From DASUPK01 sp963747425 (GTDB lineage Bacteria; Actinomycetota; Thermoleophilia; Solirubrobacterales; 70-9), in NCBI GenBank assembly GCA_963747425.1, contig CAVVFJ010000005.1, positions 112,209 to 176,208 of the forward strand: DNA of 64,000 nucleotides. Reading direction: 5' to 3'. The position numbers were made by a program, and so were the translations under genes. The notes below the pieces were generated by a model, which made no database searches, was not told the origin of the DNA, and was given only the letters and a program-made list of their open reading frames with translations. Positions 26,069 to 35,278 of this stretch are shown here, one piece after another. Position 1 is the stretch's first letter; each line of letters starts with the position of its first letter.

Positions 26069-27535
26069 TTAGAGCTGAATGCTCTTCACCTCGAGGAACT
26101 CCTCGAGGCCGTAACGGCCGAGCTCGCGGCCATGGCCGGACTGCTTCACGCCGCCGAACGGCGCCAGCGGGTTGAAGGTGGCGCCGTTGATCTGCACCTG
26201 GCCGGTGCGCATCCGCCGCGCGAACGCCTTGGCGCGCTCGGGATCCGCCGACCAGACGCCCCCGTCCAGCCCGTAGATGGTGCTGTTCGCGATCTCGGCG
26301 GCCTCGTCCTCGGAGTCGTACGGAATGATCGAGAGCACCGGGCCGAAGATCTCCTCCTGGGCGATCGTCATGTCCGGCTTCACCTCGGAGAAGACGGTGG
26401 GCTGCACGAAGTACCCGGTCTCGAGCCCGTCGGGCGGCTCCGCGCCTCCCGCGACCAGCTTCGCGCCCTCCTCCTCGCCCTTCTTGATGTAGCCCCGGAC
26501 ACGCTCCTGCTGCGTCTCGGAGACCAGCGGCCCGAGCCTGCTGCCATCGTCGAAGGGATCACCCGGCGTGGCCCTCTCCGCCGCCGCGGCCGCGATCTCC
26601 GTAGCCTCGGCGAGCTTCTCGCGAGGAACGAGCATCCGCGTGTGGGCGCTGCAGACCTGGCCGGAGTTGAGACAGACGTTCGCGACCCCGTAGCCGACGG
26701 CCGCCTTCAGGTCGGCATCGTCGAGGATCACGTTCGCCGACTTGCCCCCGAGCTCGAGCGCGACCCGCTTGACGGTTCCGGCCGCAACCTCGCTGACCCG
26801 CTTGCCGGCACGCGTGGACCCGGTGAACGAGACCATGTCGACCCCGTCGCTGGCGGCGATCGCCTCGCCCACCACCGGCCCGTACCCGCTGACCAGGTTG
26901 AAGACCCCGGCCGGCAGGTCGAGCGAGTCGATGATCTCGGTCAGGATGAACGAGGTGAGCGGGGTGACCTCGCTCGGCTTCACGATCACGGCACACCCGG
27001 CGGTCAGGGCCGGTGCCACCTTCGCGCAGATCTGGTGGAGCGGGAAGTTCCAGGGCGTGATGCAGCCAACGACGCCGATCGGCTCCCGGACGACGAGTGA
27101 GTTCCCGATCTGCTCCTCCCAGACCACCTCCGACGCGACCTGAGCCTGCGAGCCGAAGTCCATCGCCGGCAGGCCCGCCTGGATCGTGCGCGCCTGGGCC
27201 AGCGGCATCCCGACCTCCGCGGCCACGAGCGCGGCGATCTCGTCCCCGCGCTCTGCGAGCGCGGCGCCGATCGCGGTGCAGACGTCGACCCGCGATTCGA
27301 CCGGCACCTGCCGCCAGGCCTCGAAGCCGGCGCGAGCAGCTTCGGCTGCCCGATCCACGTCCTCGGCCGTCCCCTCGGGAATCCGCCCGATCACCCGCTC
27401 GGTGGTCGAGTCGATCACGTCGATCGTGCCGCTTCCGGACGGCTCGACCCAGTCGCCTCCGATGTAGAGGCGGTCGCGGACGATCTCTTCATCGGGGTGC
27501 CCGACCTGTGCGGGGGCAGCGGTTTCAGTGGCCAA
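26069..27535 (-). CDS. Aldehyde dehydrogenase family protein
   Basis: NAD(P)-dependent ALDH of 488 residues. The catalytic Glu is in VALELGGKSANVIL and the catalytic Cys in NSGQVCSAHTRMLVP. Cofactor-loop motifs PWNFPLHQICAKVAPALTAG and SFTGSTRAGKRVSEVA are present, and EIFGPVLSI near the end. It lies just downstream of a GMC oxidoreductase, which would give an aldehyde from an alcohol, so a two-step oxidation to a carboxylic acid is plausible. The RBS AAGGAG is strong. Confidence 0.95.
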   Translation of the reverse strand: MATETAAPAQVGHPDEEIVRDRLYIGGDWVEPSGSGTIDVIDSTTERVIGRIPEGTAEDVDRAAEAARAGFEAWRQVPVESRVDVCTAIGAALAERGDEIAALVAAEVGMPLAQARTIQAGLPAMDFGSQAQVASEVVWEEQIGNSLVVREPIGVVGCITPWNFPLHQICAKVAPALTAGCAVIVKPSEVTPLTSFILTEIIDSLDLPAGVFNLVSGYGPVVGEAIAASDGVDMVSFTGSTRAGKRVSEVAAGTVKRVALELGGKSANVILDDADLKAAVGYGVANVCLNSGQVCSAHTRMLVPREKLAEATEIAAAAAERATPGDPFDDGSRLGPLVSETQQERVRGYIKKGEEEGAKLVAGGAEPPDGLETGYFVQPTVFSEVKPDMTIAQEEIFGPVLSIIPYDSEDEAAEIANSTIYGLDGGVWSADPERAKAFARRMRTGQVQINGATFNPLAPFGGVKQSGHGRELGRYGLEEFLEVKSIQL

Positions 27536-27594
27536 GGTCTTGCTCCTTCACTTTCGAGGTTCTTAGATCCGCCGGCGGGTCCTGTGGCCGACGT

Positions 27595-29619
27595 TCATGC
27601 AGTTGCGGCTTCGGCCGGCTTCGCCTCGCCCGACGCGCCCGCATCGTCGGCAATCGCCTCCGCGGTCCGGTGCGCCAGCGACATGATCGAGATCATCGGG
27701 TTGGTTCCCGACGAGGTCGGGAAGGCGCTGCCGTCGCCGATCCAGACGCCCTTGGTGTCATGCAGCTCGCCGAAGGGGCCGGCAACCGACGTCTCCGGGT
27801 CCGCCCCCATCCGGCAGGTGCCCATCTGGTGGGCGCTGAAGAGCTTGTAGCCGCCGGCTCGGAAAGGGATCCGCTGGACGCCGGCGATGAAGGCCTCGAG
27901 GTCGTCGCCGCGGCGCCAGGTCGGCGCACCCTCGGCGAGCGGACCGATCTGGTGGGCACCGGCCGCCTCGTGGAGGCGGATCTGAACCTCGATCCCCTGC
28001 TTCAGGTTCTCGAGGTCGAGTGGATCGATCACCGAGTACAGCGGGACCGCCTCGCCGTTCGCGTCGACGCCCACCGAGCCCGCCCCGCGGTCGCGGGTGA
28101 GCGAGATGAAGGTCCCGGTGAAGGGGAACTCCTCCATCCGCTGCTTGTGGTCGAGCCCTGAGATCCAGGGCGTCGCCGAGCCGATCAGCCCCGGCGCGTA
28201 CTGAGCCGTCTCGATCAGGAAGCCATAGCCCTCGCCGGTGTCGGCGAACTCGTCGCAGAGCCCGGCCTGGGGCGGGCCCCACCAGGCCTGCTGGTCGGTG
28301 CCGTACGCGGCTCCGACGACGCTCGAGGGATGCAGCCGCAGGTTCTGGCCGACCGCCGGCCCGCCGATGCCCGAGCGAAGCAGCAGCGCCGGCGACTCGA
28401 GCGATCCGCAGGCGACGACGACGCGCGCGGCCTTGACCGTCACCCGGGCGCTGCGGCCGTCCGGCGTCTGCCAGACGGCCTCGACGCCGGTCGCCCGGCC
28501 GCCCTCGGTGAGCACCCGCGTAGCGCGTGTGAAGGTGAGGAACCTGGCGCCATGCTCCTGAGCGTCGGCCAGCCAGGTGCGATCCGCGCTCCGCTTGCTG
28601 CCCGACTGATCGCCGAAGCCGAGATAGCCCGCCTGCTCGGGGGTATAGCTCTCCGGGTCAGTGTTGCGGACGATGGTCTCGAAGCTCCAGCCGAGAGCCT
28701 CGGTTCCCTCGCGCAGCCGCTGCTGCGTGCCGTTCAGGTCGCTGCAGCCGTCGTTGGCGCTGACGCGCTCCAGGACCGCGTCGAGGTGGCGGTCGAACTC
28801 GGGGCCGTCGACGCCCTCCAGGCCGTGCTCAGCCCACTGCTCGCGGACCGAGGGCCGGGTGCGCAGGCAGTTGGTCCAGTTGATCGTGGTGCCCCCGCCG
28901 AGCGTGGTGCCGGCGACCAGGCTGACGTTGCCGTCGGCGGTCGGGTTGGGGCCCCCTCGCCAGAACATCTGCTGGTAGGCGGGCAGCTCGAGCTGGGTGA
29001 AGTCCGATTCGTTGTAGTAGCCGGCGGCCTCCAGCACGACCACGTCCAGGCCGCGCGACGCGAGGACGGCGGCGGCGACGGAGCCTCCCGAACCCGAGCC
29101 GACGATGCAGACGTCGGCCTCCAGCGTCTCCTCGGAGCCCTGCGGCTCATGGATGTGCAGCGGCTTTGAGACCTGGGGCGGAGCGGAGATGGGGCCTGGG
29201 TACCCAAAGGTCTTCCAGTTCGGGTTCTGGCCGGTCTCCGGGTCGGGCGCCCCGTAGTGGAGGAAGAGGGTCATGTTGATCAGGGCGCCGATTCCCGCGG
29301 CGGCGCGCGGATCCGCGAGCGCGGTATTGCGGAGGATCTGCTCCCTCGACTCCTGCGAGGGGGCGCTGGTGATCCCCTGGCCGCCGAGAGCGTCGATCAG
29401 CTGCAGCAGGCCGCCCTGGAGCTCGGGATCCGGGATCTCGGAGATCAGCTGTGCCGCGCCGGCATCCACGCCCAGGTCGCTCGCCTTGCGTGCCCAGAGC
29501 CCCTCGGGGTCTCGGTCGCGCGGCAGCGAGGGCACGACCGTGTCGCAAACCGCGGTCAGGATCGCCTGCTGGGAATCGCTGAGCACGGTGCCAGCTTCCT
29601 CTCCGGAGCCCATCGACAC
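27595..29619 (-). CDS. GMC oxidoreductase with N-terminal gluconate-dehydrogenase-subunit-3-like region
   Basis: FAD-dependent alcohol oxidase/dehydrogenase of 674 residues. About 150 N-terminal residues are a helical region (LSDSQQAILTAVCDTVVPSL) like gluconate 2-dehydrogenase subunit 3, as seen in long-chain alcohol oxidases. The Rossmann FAD motif is ADVCIVGSGSGGSVAAAVLA. TTLGGGTTINWTNCLRTRP is GMC signature 1. HQMGTCRMGADP and SSGTNPMISIMSLAHRTAE hold the C-terminal catalytic His and Asn region. No signal peptide is seen. Followed by an ALDH and preceded by an MFS transporter; a fatty or long-chain alcohol is a plausible substrate. Confidence 0.9.
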   Translation of the reverse strand: MSMGSGEEAGTVLSDSQQAILTAVCDTVVPSLPRDRDPEGLWARKASDLGVDAGAAQLISEIPDPELQGGLLQLIDALGGQGITSAPSQESREQILRNTALADPRAAAGIGALINMTLFLHYGAPDPETGQNPNWKTFGYPGPISAPPQVSKPLHIHEPQGSEETLEADVCIVGSGSGGSVAAAVLASRGLDVVVLEAAGYYNESDFTQLELPAYQQMFWRGGPNPTADGNVSLVAGTTLGGGTTINWTNCLRTRPSVREQWAEHGLEGVDGPEFDRHLDAVLERVSANDGCSDLNGTQQRLREGTEALGWSFETIVRNTDPESYTPEQAGYLGFGDQSGSKRSADRTWLADAQEHGARFLTFTRATRVLTEGGRATGVEAVWQTPDGRSARVTVKAARVVVACGSLESPALLLRSGIGGPAVGQNLRLHPSSVVGAAYGTDQQAWWGPPQAGLCDEFADTGEGYGFLIETAQYAPGLIGSATPWISGLDHKQRMEEFPFTGTFISLTRDRGAGSVGVDANGEAVPLYSVIDPLDLENLKQGIEVQIRLHEAAGAHQIGPLAEGAPTWRRGDDLEAFIAGVQRIPFRAGGYKLFSAHQMGTCRMGADPETSVAGPFGELHDTKGVWIGDGSAFPTSSGTNPMISIMSLAHRTAEAIADDAGASGEAKPAEAATA

Positions 29620-29641
29620 GAGACTCTAGTACTCCGACTGG

Positions 29642-30796
29642 CTAAGCAGCCAGTCGGCGTCGCGCAGAGCCCGCGAGCACGACAGCCAGGACCGCGGCGA
29701 TCGTCGCTGCTACGAAAGCGGCCGATGCCCCGCCGGACTGGGCGAGCGGCCCGGCCAGGGCGTTGCCCGCCGCCGCCCCCGTCGCCAGCGAGGTCGACTG
29801 CCAGCCGAAAGCCTCGGCCGCCGCCGCGCCGGCGTGATCCTCGACCAGCAGCGCGACGGTCGTCACGACCGGGTTGAGCGCGGCGCCAGCGAGCAGCAGG
29901 GGGACCACCATCAGCGCGAAGGACGGAGTCGCGATCAGCGGCGCAATCGCAACGGCATAGACGGCGAGCAGCAACACCAGCCGCGCGGCGGCCGTCAGAC
30001 CCCACCGCCGGGCGGCGTAGAGGGTTGCGCCGAGGATCCCACCCACCGACATCACGCCCAGCAGCACCCCGCTGAGCGCCGGCACCCCGCGCTCGCCGGC
30101 CAATGCCGGAATCCCCAGCTCGACGCAGCCCAGAGCCAGCGCGAAGCAAAGGTTGACGGTGAGGGCCAGGCGAACGCCCGCCGATCTCAGCGCGCTGCCC
30201 CGGCCGGCCGGCGGATCGGCGTGCAGCCGTCGCGGCATCACCGCCGCGAGCAGGACTGTCCCGGCGCCGGCCAGGCCGGCGACGACCAGCACGGCGGCGG
30301 CCGCCGAGGCGACCGCGACGATCGCCGCCAGCAGGAGCGGCCCGAGCAGAACCGCGATCTCCTGGGTCAGGGTGACGACGCTGTAGGCCGCCGTTCGGTC
30401 CTCGGCGTCCGCCATCCGCCCCCAGGTGATCCGCATGCTCGCCGAGACCGGCGGCTCTCCCAATCCAATCGGAATGGCGAAGACGAGAACCGGCCAGGTC
30501 GCGCCGACGAGCTGGGTCCAGGCGACGAGCGCACCGAAGCCCGCGAGATGAAGCGCCGCGCACGGGATCAGCACCGCCGGCGGCCCGTGGCGGTCGATCA
30601 GGCGGCCCTGGACGGGGCGCGCGGCTCCGGTCGCGATCAGGAACGCGCCCGCGGCGGCGCCCGCGAGGGACAGCGAGCCGCCCGCCTCCCGGATCACGAG
30701 GATGATCCCGAGCCCGGCGGCCGCCTGGGTGAGCTGCGCCACCAGCCCGGCGGCCCCCTGCTGGAGCGCCCGGCGGTCGCGCAGGAGATCCCGCAT
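29642..30796 (-). CDS. Major facilitator superfamily transporter
   Basis: About 12 hydrophobic helices in 384 residues. The loop between helices 2 and 3 reads GAARPVQGRLIDRHGPPAVL, a form of the MFS motif A. No substrate-specific motif is seen. The N terminus (MRDLLRDRRALQQGAAGLVAQLTQ) is cytoplasmic. It starts six bases after the proB stop and is followed by the GMC gene, so it may be cotranscribed with proB. Efflux of small hydrophobic compounds is possible but unproven. Confidence 0.87.
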   Translation of the reverse strand: MRDLLRDRRALQQGAAGLVAQLTQAAAGLGIILVIREAGGSLSLAGAAAGAFLIATGAARPVQGRLIDRHGPPAVLIPCAALHLAGFGALVAWTQLVGATWPVLVFAIPIGLGEPPVSASMRITWGRMADAEDRTAAYSVVTLTQEIAVLLGPLLLAAIVAVASAAAAVLVVAGLAGAGTVLLAAVMPRRLHADPPAGRGSALRSAGVRLALTVNLCFALALGCVELGIPALAGERGVPALSGVLLGVMSVGGILGATLYAARRWGLTAAARLVLLLAVYAVAIAPLIATPSFALMVVPLLLAGAALNPVVTTVALLVEDHAGAAAAEAFGWQSTSLATGAAAGNALAGPLAQSGGASAAFVAATIAAVLAVVLAGSARRRLAA

Positions 30797-30802
30797 CGAC
30801 GC

Positions 30803-31891
30803 TCAGGTCAGCACGAAGTAGTCGCGGTGCACGGCCTCCTCGGAGGCATGCGGAAGCAGCTCCCGGACCTTCTCGGTCCGCATCCCCTTGATCCGGCGGA
30901 GCTCATTGGCGGAGTAGTTGACGATGCCCTTGCCGATCGTCTTGCCATCGCAGGTGACGTCAACGGCATCGCCGGCATCGAACTCGCCCTCGACCTCGGT
31001 GATCCCGACCGGCAGCAGGCTGCTGCCACTCTCGCGCAGGACGCGAGCGGCGCCGTCGTCGACGAGCAGCTTGCCGTGGCTCGGCTTCGCGTAGCGGAGC
31101 CAGAGCTTGAAGCTCGGCGTCCGCTCCGGATGCGGGCTGAAGCGGGTGCCGGTGGCGTCGCCGCGGGCGGCCGCCAGCAGCGTTCCCTCGGCTGTCCCGT
31201 CGCAGATCACCGCCCCGATCCCGGAGGCGCCGGCCATCCCGGCTGCCGCCACCTTGCTGCGCATGCCGCCCAGGCCGAAGGGCGAGGTGTGCTCGCCGAT
31301 CTCGTATCCGGCGAGCTGCCCCTCCGCGGTCACCTCGGTGACGAGCTCGGCGTCCGGGTTCTGCCGGGGGTCCTTCGTGTAGAGGCCGGACTGATCGGTG
31401 AGCAGCACCAGCAGCCGGGCCTCGAGCATGATCGCCACCTGTGCCGCCAGGAAGTCGTTGTCGCCGAAGGTGATCTCGTCGGTCGCGGTCGTGTCGTTCT
31501 CGTTCACGACCGGCACGACGCGCCAGTCGAGCAACCTGCTGAGCGTCTGGCGCGCGTTCAGGTAGTGGGTCCGCAGCTGGAGGTCCGAGGCGGTCAGCAG
31601 GACCTGCGCCGCGCGGACCTCATCGTTGGCCAGTCGCTCCTCGTAGGCGCGGAACAGGCTCCCCTGCCCGACGGCCGAGGCGGCCTGAAGCTCGTCGATC
31701 GCAGAGGGCCGCCGCCCGAGCTCGAGCACCCGCATGCCGCGGGCGATCGCGCCCGAGGTGACCATCACCACGTTCTCGCCCCCAGAGTGGAGCTCCGCGA
31801 CCTGCGCGCAGACGCGATCGAGCACGTCGCTGCGGAGCGCGCCCTGATCTCCGGCGACGATCGACGAGCCGAGTTTCGCGACCACGGTCAT
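30803..31891 (-). CDS. proB: Glutamate 5-kinase
   Basis: First step of proline synthesis. Of 362 residues, the amino-acid-kinase domain covers about 1-255 (VVAKLGSSIVAG, VMVTSGAIARGM, VPVVNENDTTATDEITFGDND) and a PUA domain about 275-355 (GSLLPVGITEVEGEFDAGDAV, GKGIVNYSANELRRIKG). The PUA domain is typical of proline-biosynthetic ProB. It is next to obgE as in most actinobacteria, but proA is not adjacent. Confidence 0.96.
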   Translation of the reverse strand: MTVVAKLGSSIVAGDQGALRSDVLDRVCAQVAELHSGGENVVMVTSGAIARGMRVLELGRRPSAIDELQAASAVGQGSLFRAYEERLANDEVRAAQVLLTASDLQLRTHYLNARQTLSRLLDWRVVPVVNENDTTATDEITFGDNDFLAAQVAIMLEARLLVLLTDQSGLYTKDPRQNPDAELVTEVTAEGQLAGYEIGEHTSPFGLGGMRSKVAAAGMAGASGIGAVICDGTAEGTLLAAARGDATGTRFSPHPERTPSFKLWLRYAKPSHGKLLVDDGAARVLRESGSSLLPVGITEVEGEFDAGDAVDVTCDGKTIGKGIVNYSANELRRIKGMRTEKVRELLPHASEEAVHRDYFVLT

Positions 31892-31945
31892 GGCGCGGCG
31901 ATTGTAGGTTCGCGGGGGTTGACGGCTGCAGGCCCGGGCGCAGGC

Positions 31946-33229
31946 CTAGCGTGGATCCAGCTCGAACTCCAGCTCCCCGACCACGACGTCGTCACCGGGC
32001 TCGAAGCCGGCCCTCTCGAGCGCCGCGATCACGCCGATCTCGCGGAGCCGGCCCTCCAGGTAATCGAGAGCCTCCTCGTTCTCGAGGTCATGACGCGCCA
32101 CCAGCAGCTCGATGCCGCGTCCCGCGATCCGGAACCTCCCGTCGCCCTCCGGGACGACGTCGAAGCCCTCTTCCTCCCCGGGCCGGTAGACGCGGTGCTC
32201 TGCCTCGAACTCCCCGGCCGAACCCGGTGCCGTCAGCCGCTCGGGCAGCGCGGCGAAGATTTCCCGGACCAGCTCTTCGAGGCCGGCCCCCGTGGCCGAG
32301 GAGATCCCGACGATCGCCGGGGCTTCCACTCGCAGCCGCTCACGCCATTCGGCGATCAACGGGTCGAGCTGATCCTCCGGCAGGAGATCGATCTTGGACA
32401 GGGCAACGACCTCGGGCAACCCGTTCAACTCGGCGCCGTAGTCGGCGAGCTCGTCACGGATCGTCCGGTAATTCGACTCCGGGTCCCCCTCCGCCGGCGC
32501 AACCTCCACGAGATGAACGAGCACCTGGCACCGCTCCACATGAGCGAGAAAATCGTGGCCGAGCCCGGCTCCCTCCGCCGCCCCCTCGATCAGGCCGGGG
32601 ATATCGGCCAGCACGAGCTGCCGGTCCTCCAACTCGATCGTCCCGAGATTCGGTTCAACGGTCGTGAAGGGGTAGTCCGCAACCTTCGGGTCAGCCCTTG
32701 TCAGCCTGGCGAGCAGGGAAGACTTGCCCGCGTTCGGCAATCCGATCAGCCCGACGTCGGCCAGCAGCTTCAGCTGCAGCTCGACCTCCCCCGACTCGCC
32801 CTCGAGCCCACGCTCAGCGAAGCGGGGCGCCTGACGGGTGGAGGTCGCGAAGCGCTTGTTGCCGTGCCCACCGGACCCGCCGCGTGCGATCACCAGCCGC
32901 TGGCCGTCGGCGAGCAGCTCGGTCTCGGAGCCGTCGAGCCCGTGGACGACCGTCCCGGGCGGGACCGGGATCACCCGGTCCTCCCCGCTCTCGCCGTGCT
33001 GCCGAGCGCCCTTGCCGTGCTTTCCGCGGCCGGCGCGAAAGTGCCTGCTGCGGCCGAGCGAGGCGAGGTCACGCCGCTGGGCGTCGCAGACGAGTACGAC
33101 GTCCCCGCCGCGGCCGCCGTCGCCGCCGTCGGGCCCGCCGCGCGGCACGTGCGCCTCGCGGCGAAAGCTGACCACGCCGTTACCGCCGCGGCCGCCCTCG
33201 ACGTAGATCTTGGCTCGGTCGAACAACAT
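31946..33229 (-). CDS. obgE: GTPase Obg/CgtA
   Basis: Ribosome-assembly and stress GTPase. The glycine-rich Obg fold occupies about 1-158 (FDRAKIYVEGGRGGNGVVSF, GGDGGRGGDVVLVCD). The G1 motif is GLPNAGKSS at 163-171, then FTTVEPNLGTIEL (G2), DIPGLIEGAAEGAGLGHDFL (G3) and LSKIDLLPE (G4). A C-terminal OCT domain lies at about 340-415 (VYRPGEEEGFDVVPEG). Full-length at 427 residues. It lies between a large membrane protein gene and proB; in most relatives rpmA is directly upstream, but here three genes intervene. Confidence 0.97.
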   Translation of the reverse strand: MLFDRAKIYVEGGRGGNGVVSFRREAHVPRGGPDGGDGGRGGDVVLVCDAQRRDLASLGRSRHFRAGRGKHGKGARQHGESGEDRVIPVPPGTVVHGLDGSETELLADGQRLVIARGGSGGHGNKRFATSTRQAPRFAERGLEGESGEVELQLKLLADVGLIGLPNAGKSSLLARLTRADPKVADYPFTTVEPNLGTIELEDRQLVLADIPGLIEGAAEGAGLGHDFLAHVERCQVLVHLVEVAPAEGDPESNYRTIRDELADYGAELNGLPEVVALSKIDLLPEDQLDPLIAEWRERLRVEAPAIVGISSATGAGLEELVREIFAALPERLTAPGSAGEFEAEHRVYRPGEEEGFDVVPEGDGRFRIAGRGIELLVARHDLENEEALDYLEGRLREIGVIAALERAGFEPGDDVVVGELEFELDPR

Positions 33230-33267
33230 CGGAGCGAAGTTAGCCCCCGAGGCACCTCAGCGATGGG

Positions 33268-35226
33268 CTAGCTCGTGCCGGCGGCGGGCTTCGGCCGGGT
33301 CAACCTGAGGCGCCGGCGCTTCCGCTCTCCGACGCCCTCCGACTCCCGGGCGCCGAGGTCGAAGTAGAGGAGGGTGCGGCCGATCGCGATGTAGGGGATG
33401 AGCAGAGCGAAGACGATCGAGCCGATCAGGTTGACGAGGACCGCCGAGAGGTTGGCGAAGATCAGGAAGAAGCCGAGGACGGGGCCGGTGACAACCCCGA
33501 GCACGGAGAGGAAGCCCGCGACCAGGACCGTGCGCCAGAAGTGGCCGCGCACGAGGGCATGGCTTCCCTTCAGGGCCTCCCGGATCGAGCAGTCCTTGAA
33601 GAGGATCTCCTGCTGGACGAGCTGCCAGGCGACGTAGAAGTAGATGCCGAAGGGGATGCCGATCAGGGTGAAGATCATCGCGACCACCAGGACGGTCACG
33701 AGCAGCTGCCCGCCGACGACGCGCCAGAGCCGCTCGTAGATCGCCCGGAAGGAGGCCCTCAACCCGGTGTCCCCGCCCTGATCGAGCTGGCGCATGAATG
33801 CCACCACGGCGCCCGAGACGAAGGCGAAGCCGATCGGTTCGGCGATGCCGCCAAACGAGCCGTCGAACCTGAAATCCGCGCCGCCAGGGCTGATCGAGAC
33901 CGTGAAGTTCTGGCTGCCGTTGAGCTGGGTGAACAGGTATTGCAGTCCCTGGATCGCTCCGAGGATCAGGAACCCGGCCAGGGCGATGAGCAGCATGATC
34001 CGCCAGTGGCGGCCATAGAGCTGGCGCGCGCCGCGGACCAGCTGCCCGAAGCTCCAGGTATGCCTGAGCGTGGAGAGATCCACCGGGCGCCAGCGGGTGA
34101 ACAGCGGCGGGACGACGATCAGGAGGAGCAGAGCCAACCCCAGGCCGATCGCCCCGAAGGTCGTCTTCGCCTCGAGGTTGATGAACTCCGAGACGCCCTC
34201 GATCGCGCCGCAGAACGCCGTCGAGGCGGCGGGCCCGAGGATCGCTCCGCCCGGCAGCCGCGGGCTGTCCTGGCGGACCCCGTCCATCCAGGTGAACGGC
34301 AGCAGCCACTGCTTCTTGGTGGTGGGCCCCTGCGGGCCGATGTTGAATCCCTTCTCCCGCTGGCCCCAGTGGCCCAGGTAGCTGAGCCACTGGAAGTCGC
34401 TTCCCGGCGCCGCGGCCGTGGGCACGATGACCGGCGCGGGGTCAGACCGGATCAGCGGCTCGGAGGTGTTGTCGCATCCCACGCCGGAGCCGTGCGACCC
34501 GTTCTCGATGTAGATCGCGTTGTCGTAGAAGGTCGCGTGTGACCCGGCGGCGGAATAGACGATCGGGTGATTGCCGTCCTTCTGGACCTTCTTGTCGCTC
34601 CAGTCGGCGCGCTCCCCCCCGGCGTGCTGGAACAGGGCGACCTTCGAGGGCCCCTTGGCCAGCGCCCCCGCGGCGGTGTCGGCGTCGAAGGCGATCTGCA
34701 TGCCCTCCCAGTCGCCCTCGTGAAGGTCGTTGAACTGGTTGAAGTAGTAGAAGAAGAAGTACTGGACGACGATGCCGGTGTAGCCCGGCTCTCGTGCGAT
34801 GTGGGCGTAGGTGATCGCCGGCGCCTTGCCCTCGTCCCTCAGCTTCTTGTAGTCGGTTCCGTAGTCGCAGCCGGCGTCGAGGGGATCCCCTGGGAGATCG
34901 AGGTAGTAGTCGTCACCCAGTCCGGCGACGTCGGCGGCGGTTGGGGCCCTCTTGACCAGCACGTCCTTGCCGTTGACGTAGTGGAGGAGCCGCACCCCCG
35001 GGTTGCCGAGCACGGTGTCCACCGTGGTCGGCGGGTTGAACTGCTCCTCCCTGATGTTGCAGTTCTTCGAGTCCGTCTGCTCGCGCAGCATCAGGATCGG
35101 CGCGTACGCCGAGACGAGCTGTTGCTGCTCTGTGGACGAGGCGGCCTCGGCGCTCGCCGCGACGAAGGCGCTTGCGGACGCGGCAATGACGAGGCACGTC
35201 GCCAACCTTCCTGGCCGGCGGAACAC
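33268..35226 (-). CDS. Vps62-like exported domain fused to polytopic membrane domain
   Basis: 652 residues with an unusual plan. A signal peptide (about 1-28, LATCLVIAASASAFVAASAEA) precedes a soluble domain (30-335) that resembles Vps62/DUF946 proteins: VVQYFFFYYFNQFNDLHEGDWEGMQIAF (shortened: FNDLHEGDWEGMQ) and YSAAGSHATFYDN. A helix near 355 then leads to a multi-helix membrane part (about 365-630, with VGGQLLVTVLVVAMIFTLIG) that resembles glycerophosphodiester-phosphodiesterase membrane domains. The C-terminal tail is basic. Function is unknown. The two halves suggest an outer sensor or lipid-binding module on a membrane base. It interrupts the rpmA-obgE linkage. Confidence 0.75.
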   Translation of the reverse strand: MFRRPGRLATCLVIAASASAFVAASAEAASSTEQQQLVSAYAPILMLREQTDSKNCNIREEQFNPPTTVDTVLGNPGVRLLHYVNGKDVLVKRAPTAADVAGLGDDYYLDLPGDPLDAGCDYGTDYKKLRDEGKAPAITYAHIAREPGYTGIVVQYFFFYYFNQFNDLHEGDWEGMQIAFDADTAAGALAKGPSKVALFQHAGGERADWSDKKVQKDGNHPIVYSAAGSHATFYDNAIYIENGSHGSGVGCDNTSEPLIRSDPAPVIVPTAAAPGSDFQWLSYLGHWGQREKGFNIGPQGPTTKKQWLLPFTWMDGVRQDSPRLPGGAILGPAASTAFCGAIEGVSEFINLEAKTTFGAIGLGLALLLLIVVPPLFTRWRPVDLSTLRHTWSFGQLVRGARQLYGRHWRIMLLIALAGFLILGAIQGLQYLFTQLNGSQNFTVSISPGGADFRFDGSFGGIAEPIGFAFVSGAVVAFMRQLDQGGDTGLRASFRAIYERLWRVVGGQLLVTVLVVAMIFTLIGIPFGIYFYVAWQLVQQEILFKDCSIREALKGSHALVRGHFWRTVLVAGFLSVLGVVTGPVLGFFLIFANLSAVLVNLIGSIVFALLIPYIAIGRTLLYFDLGARESEGVGERKRRRLRLTRPKPAAGTS

Positions 35227-35278
35227 GGGATCAAGCTAACAGGGCGTCAGGCGCCGGACCTCCGGGTTTTCCCGCGCT

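Noticed and set aside
27555..27590. Third possible copy of the rplU/rpmA hairpin between GMC and ALDH genes
   Set aside because: Only partial match (shared CCACA and CCGCCG pieces); stem and loop differ, so not counted.
29834..33271. 1145-codon plus-strand frame opposite the MFS, proB and obgE genes
   Set aside because: Spans three well-supported genes on the other strand and has no family content.
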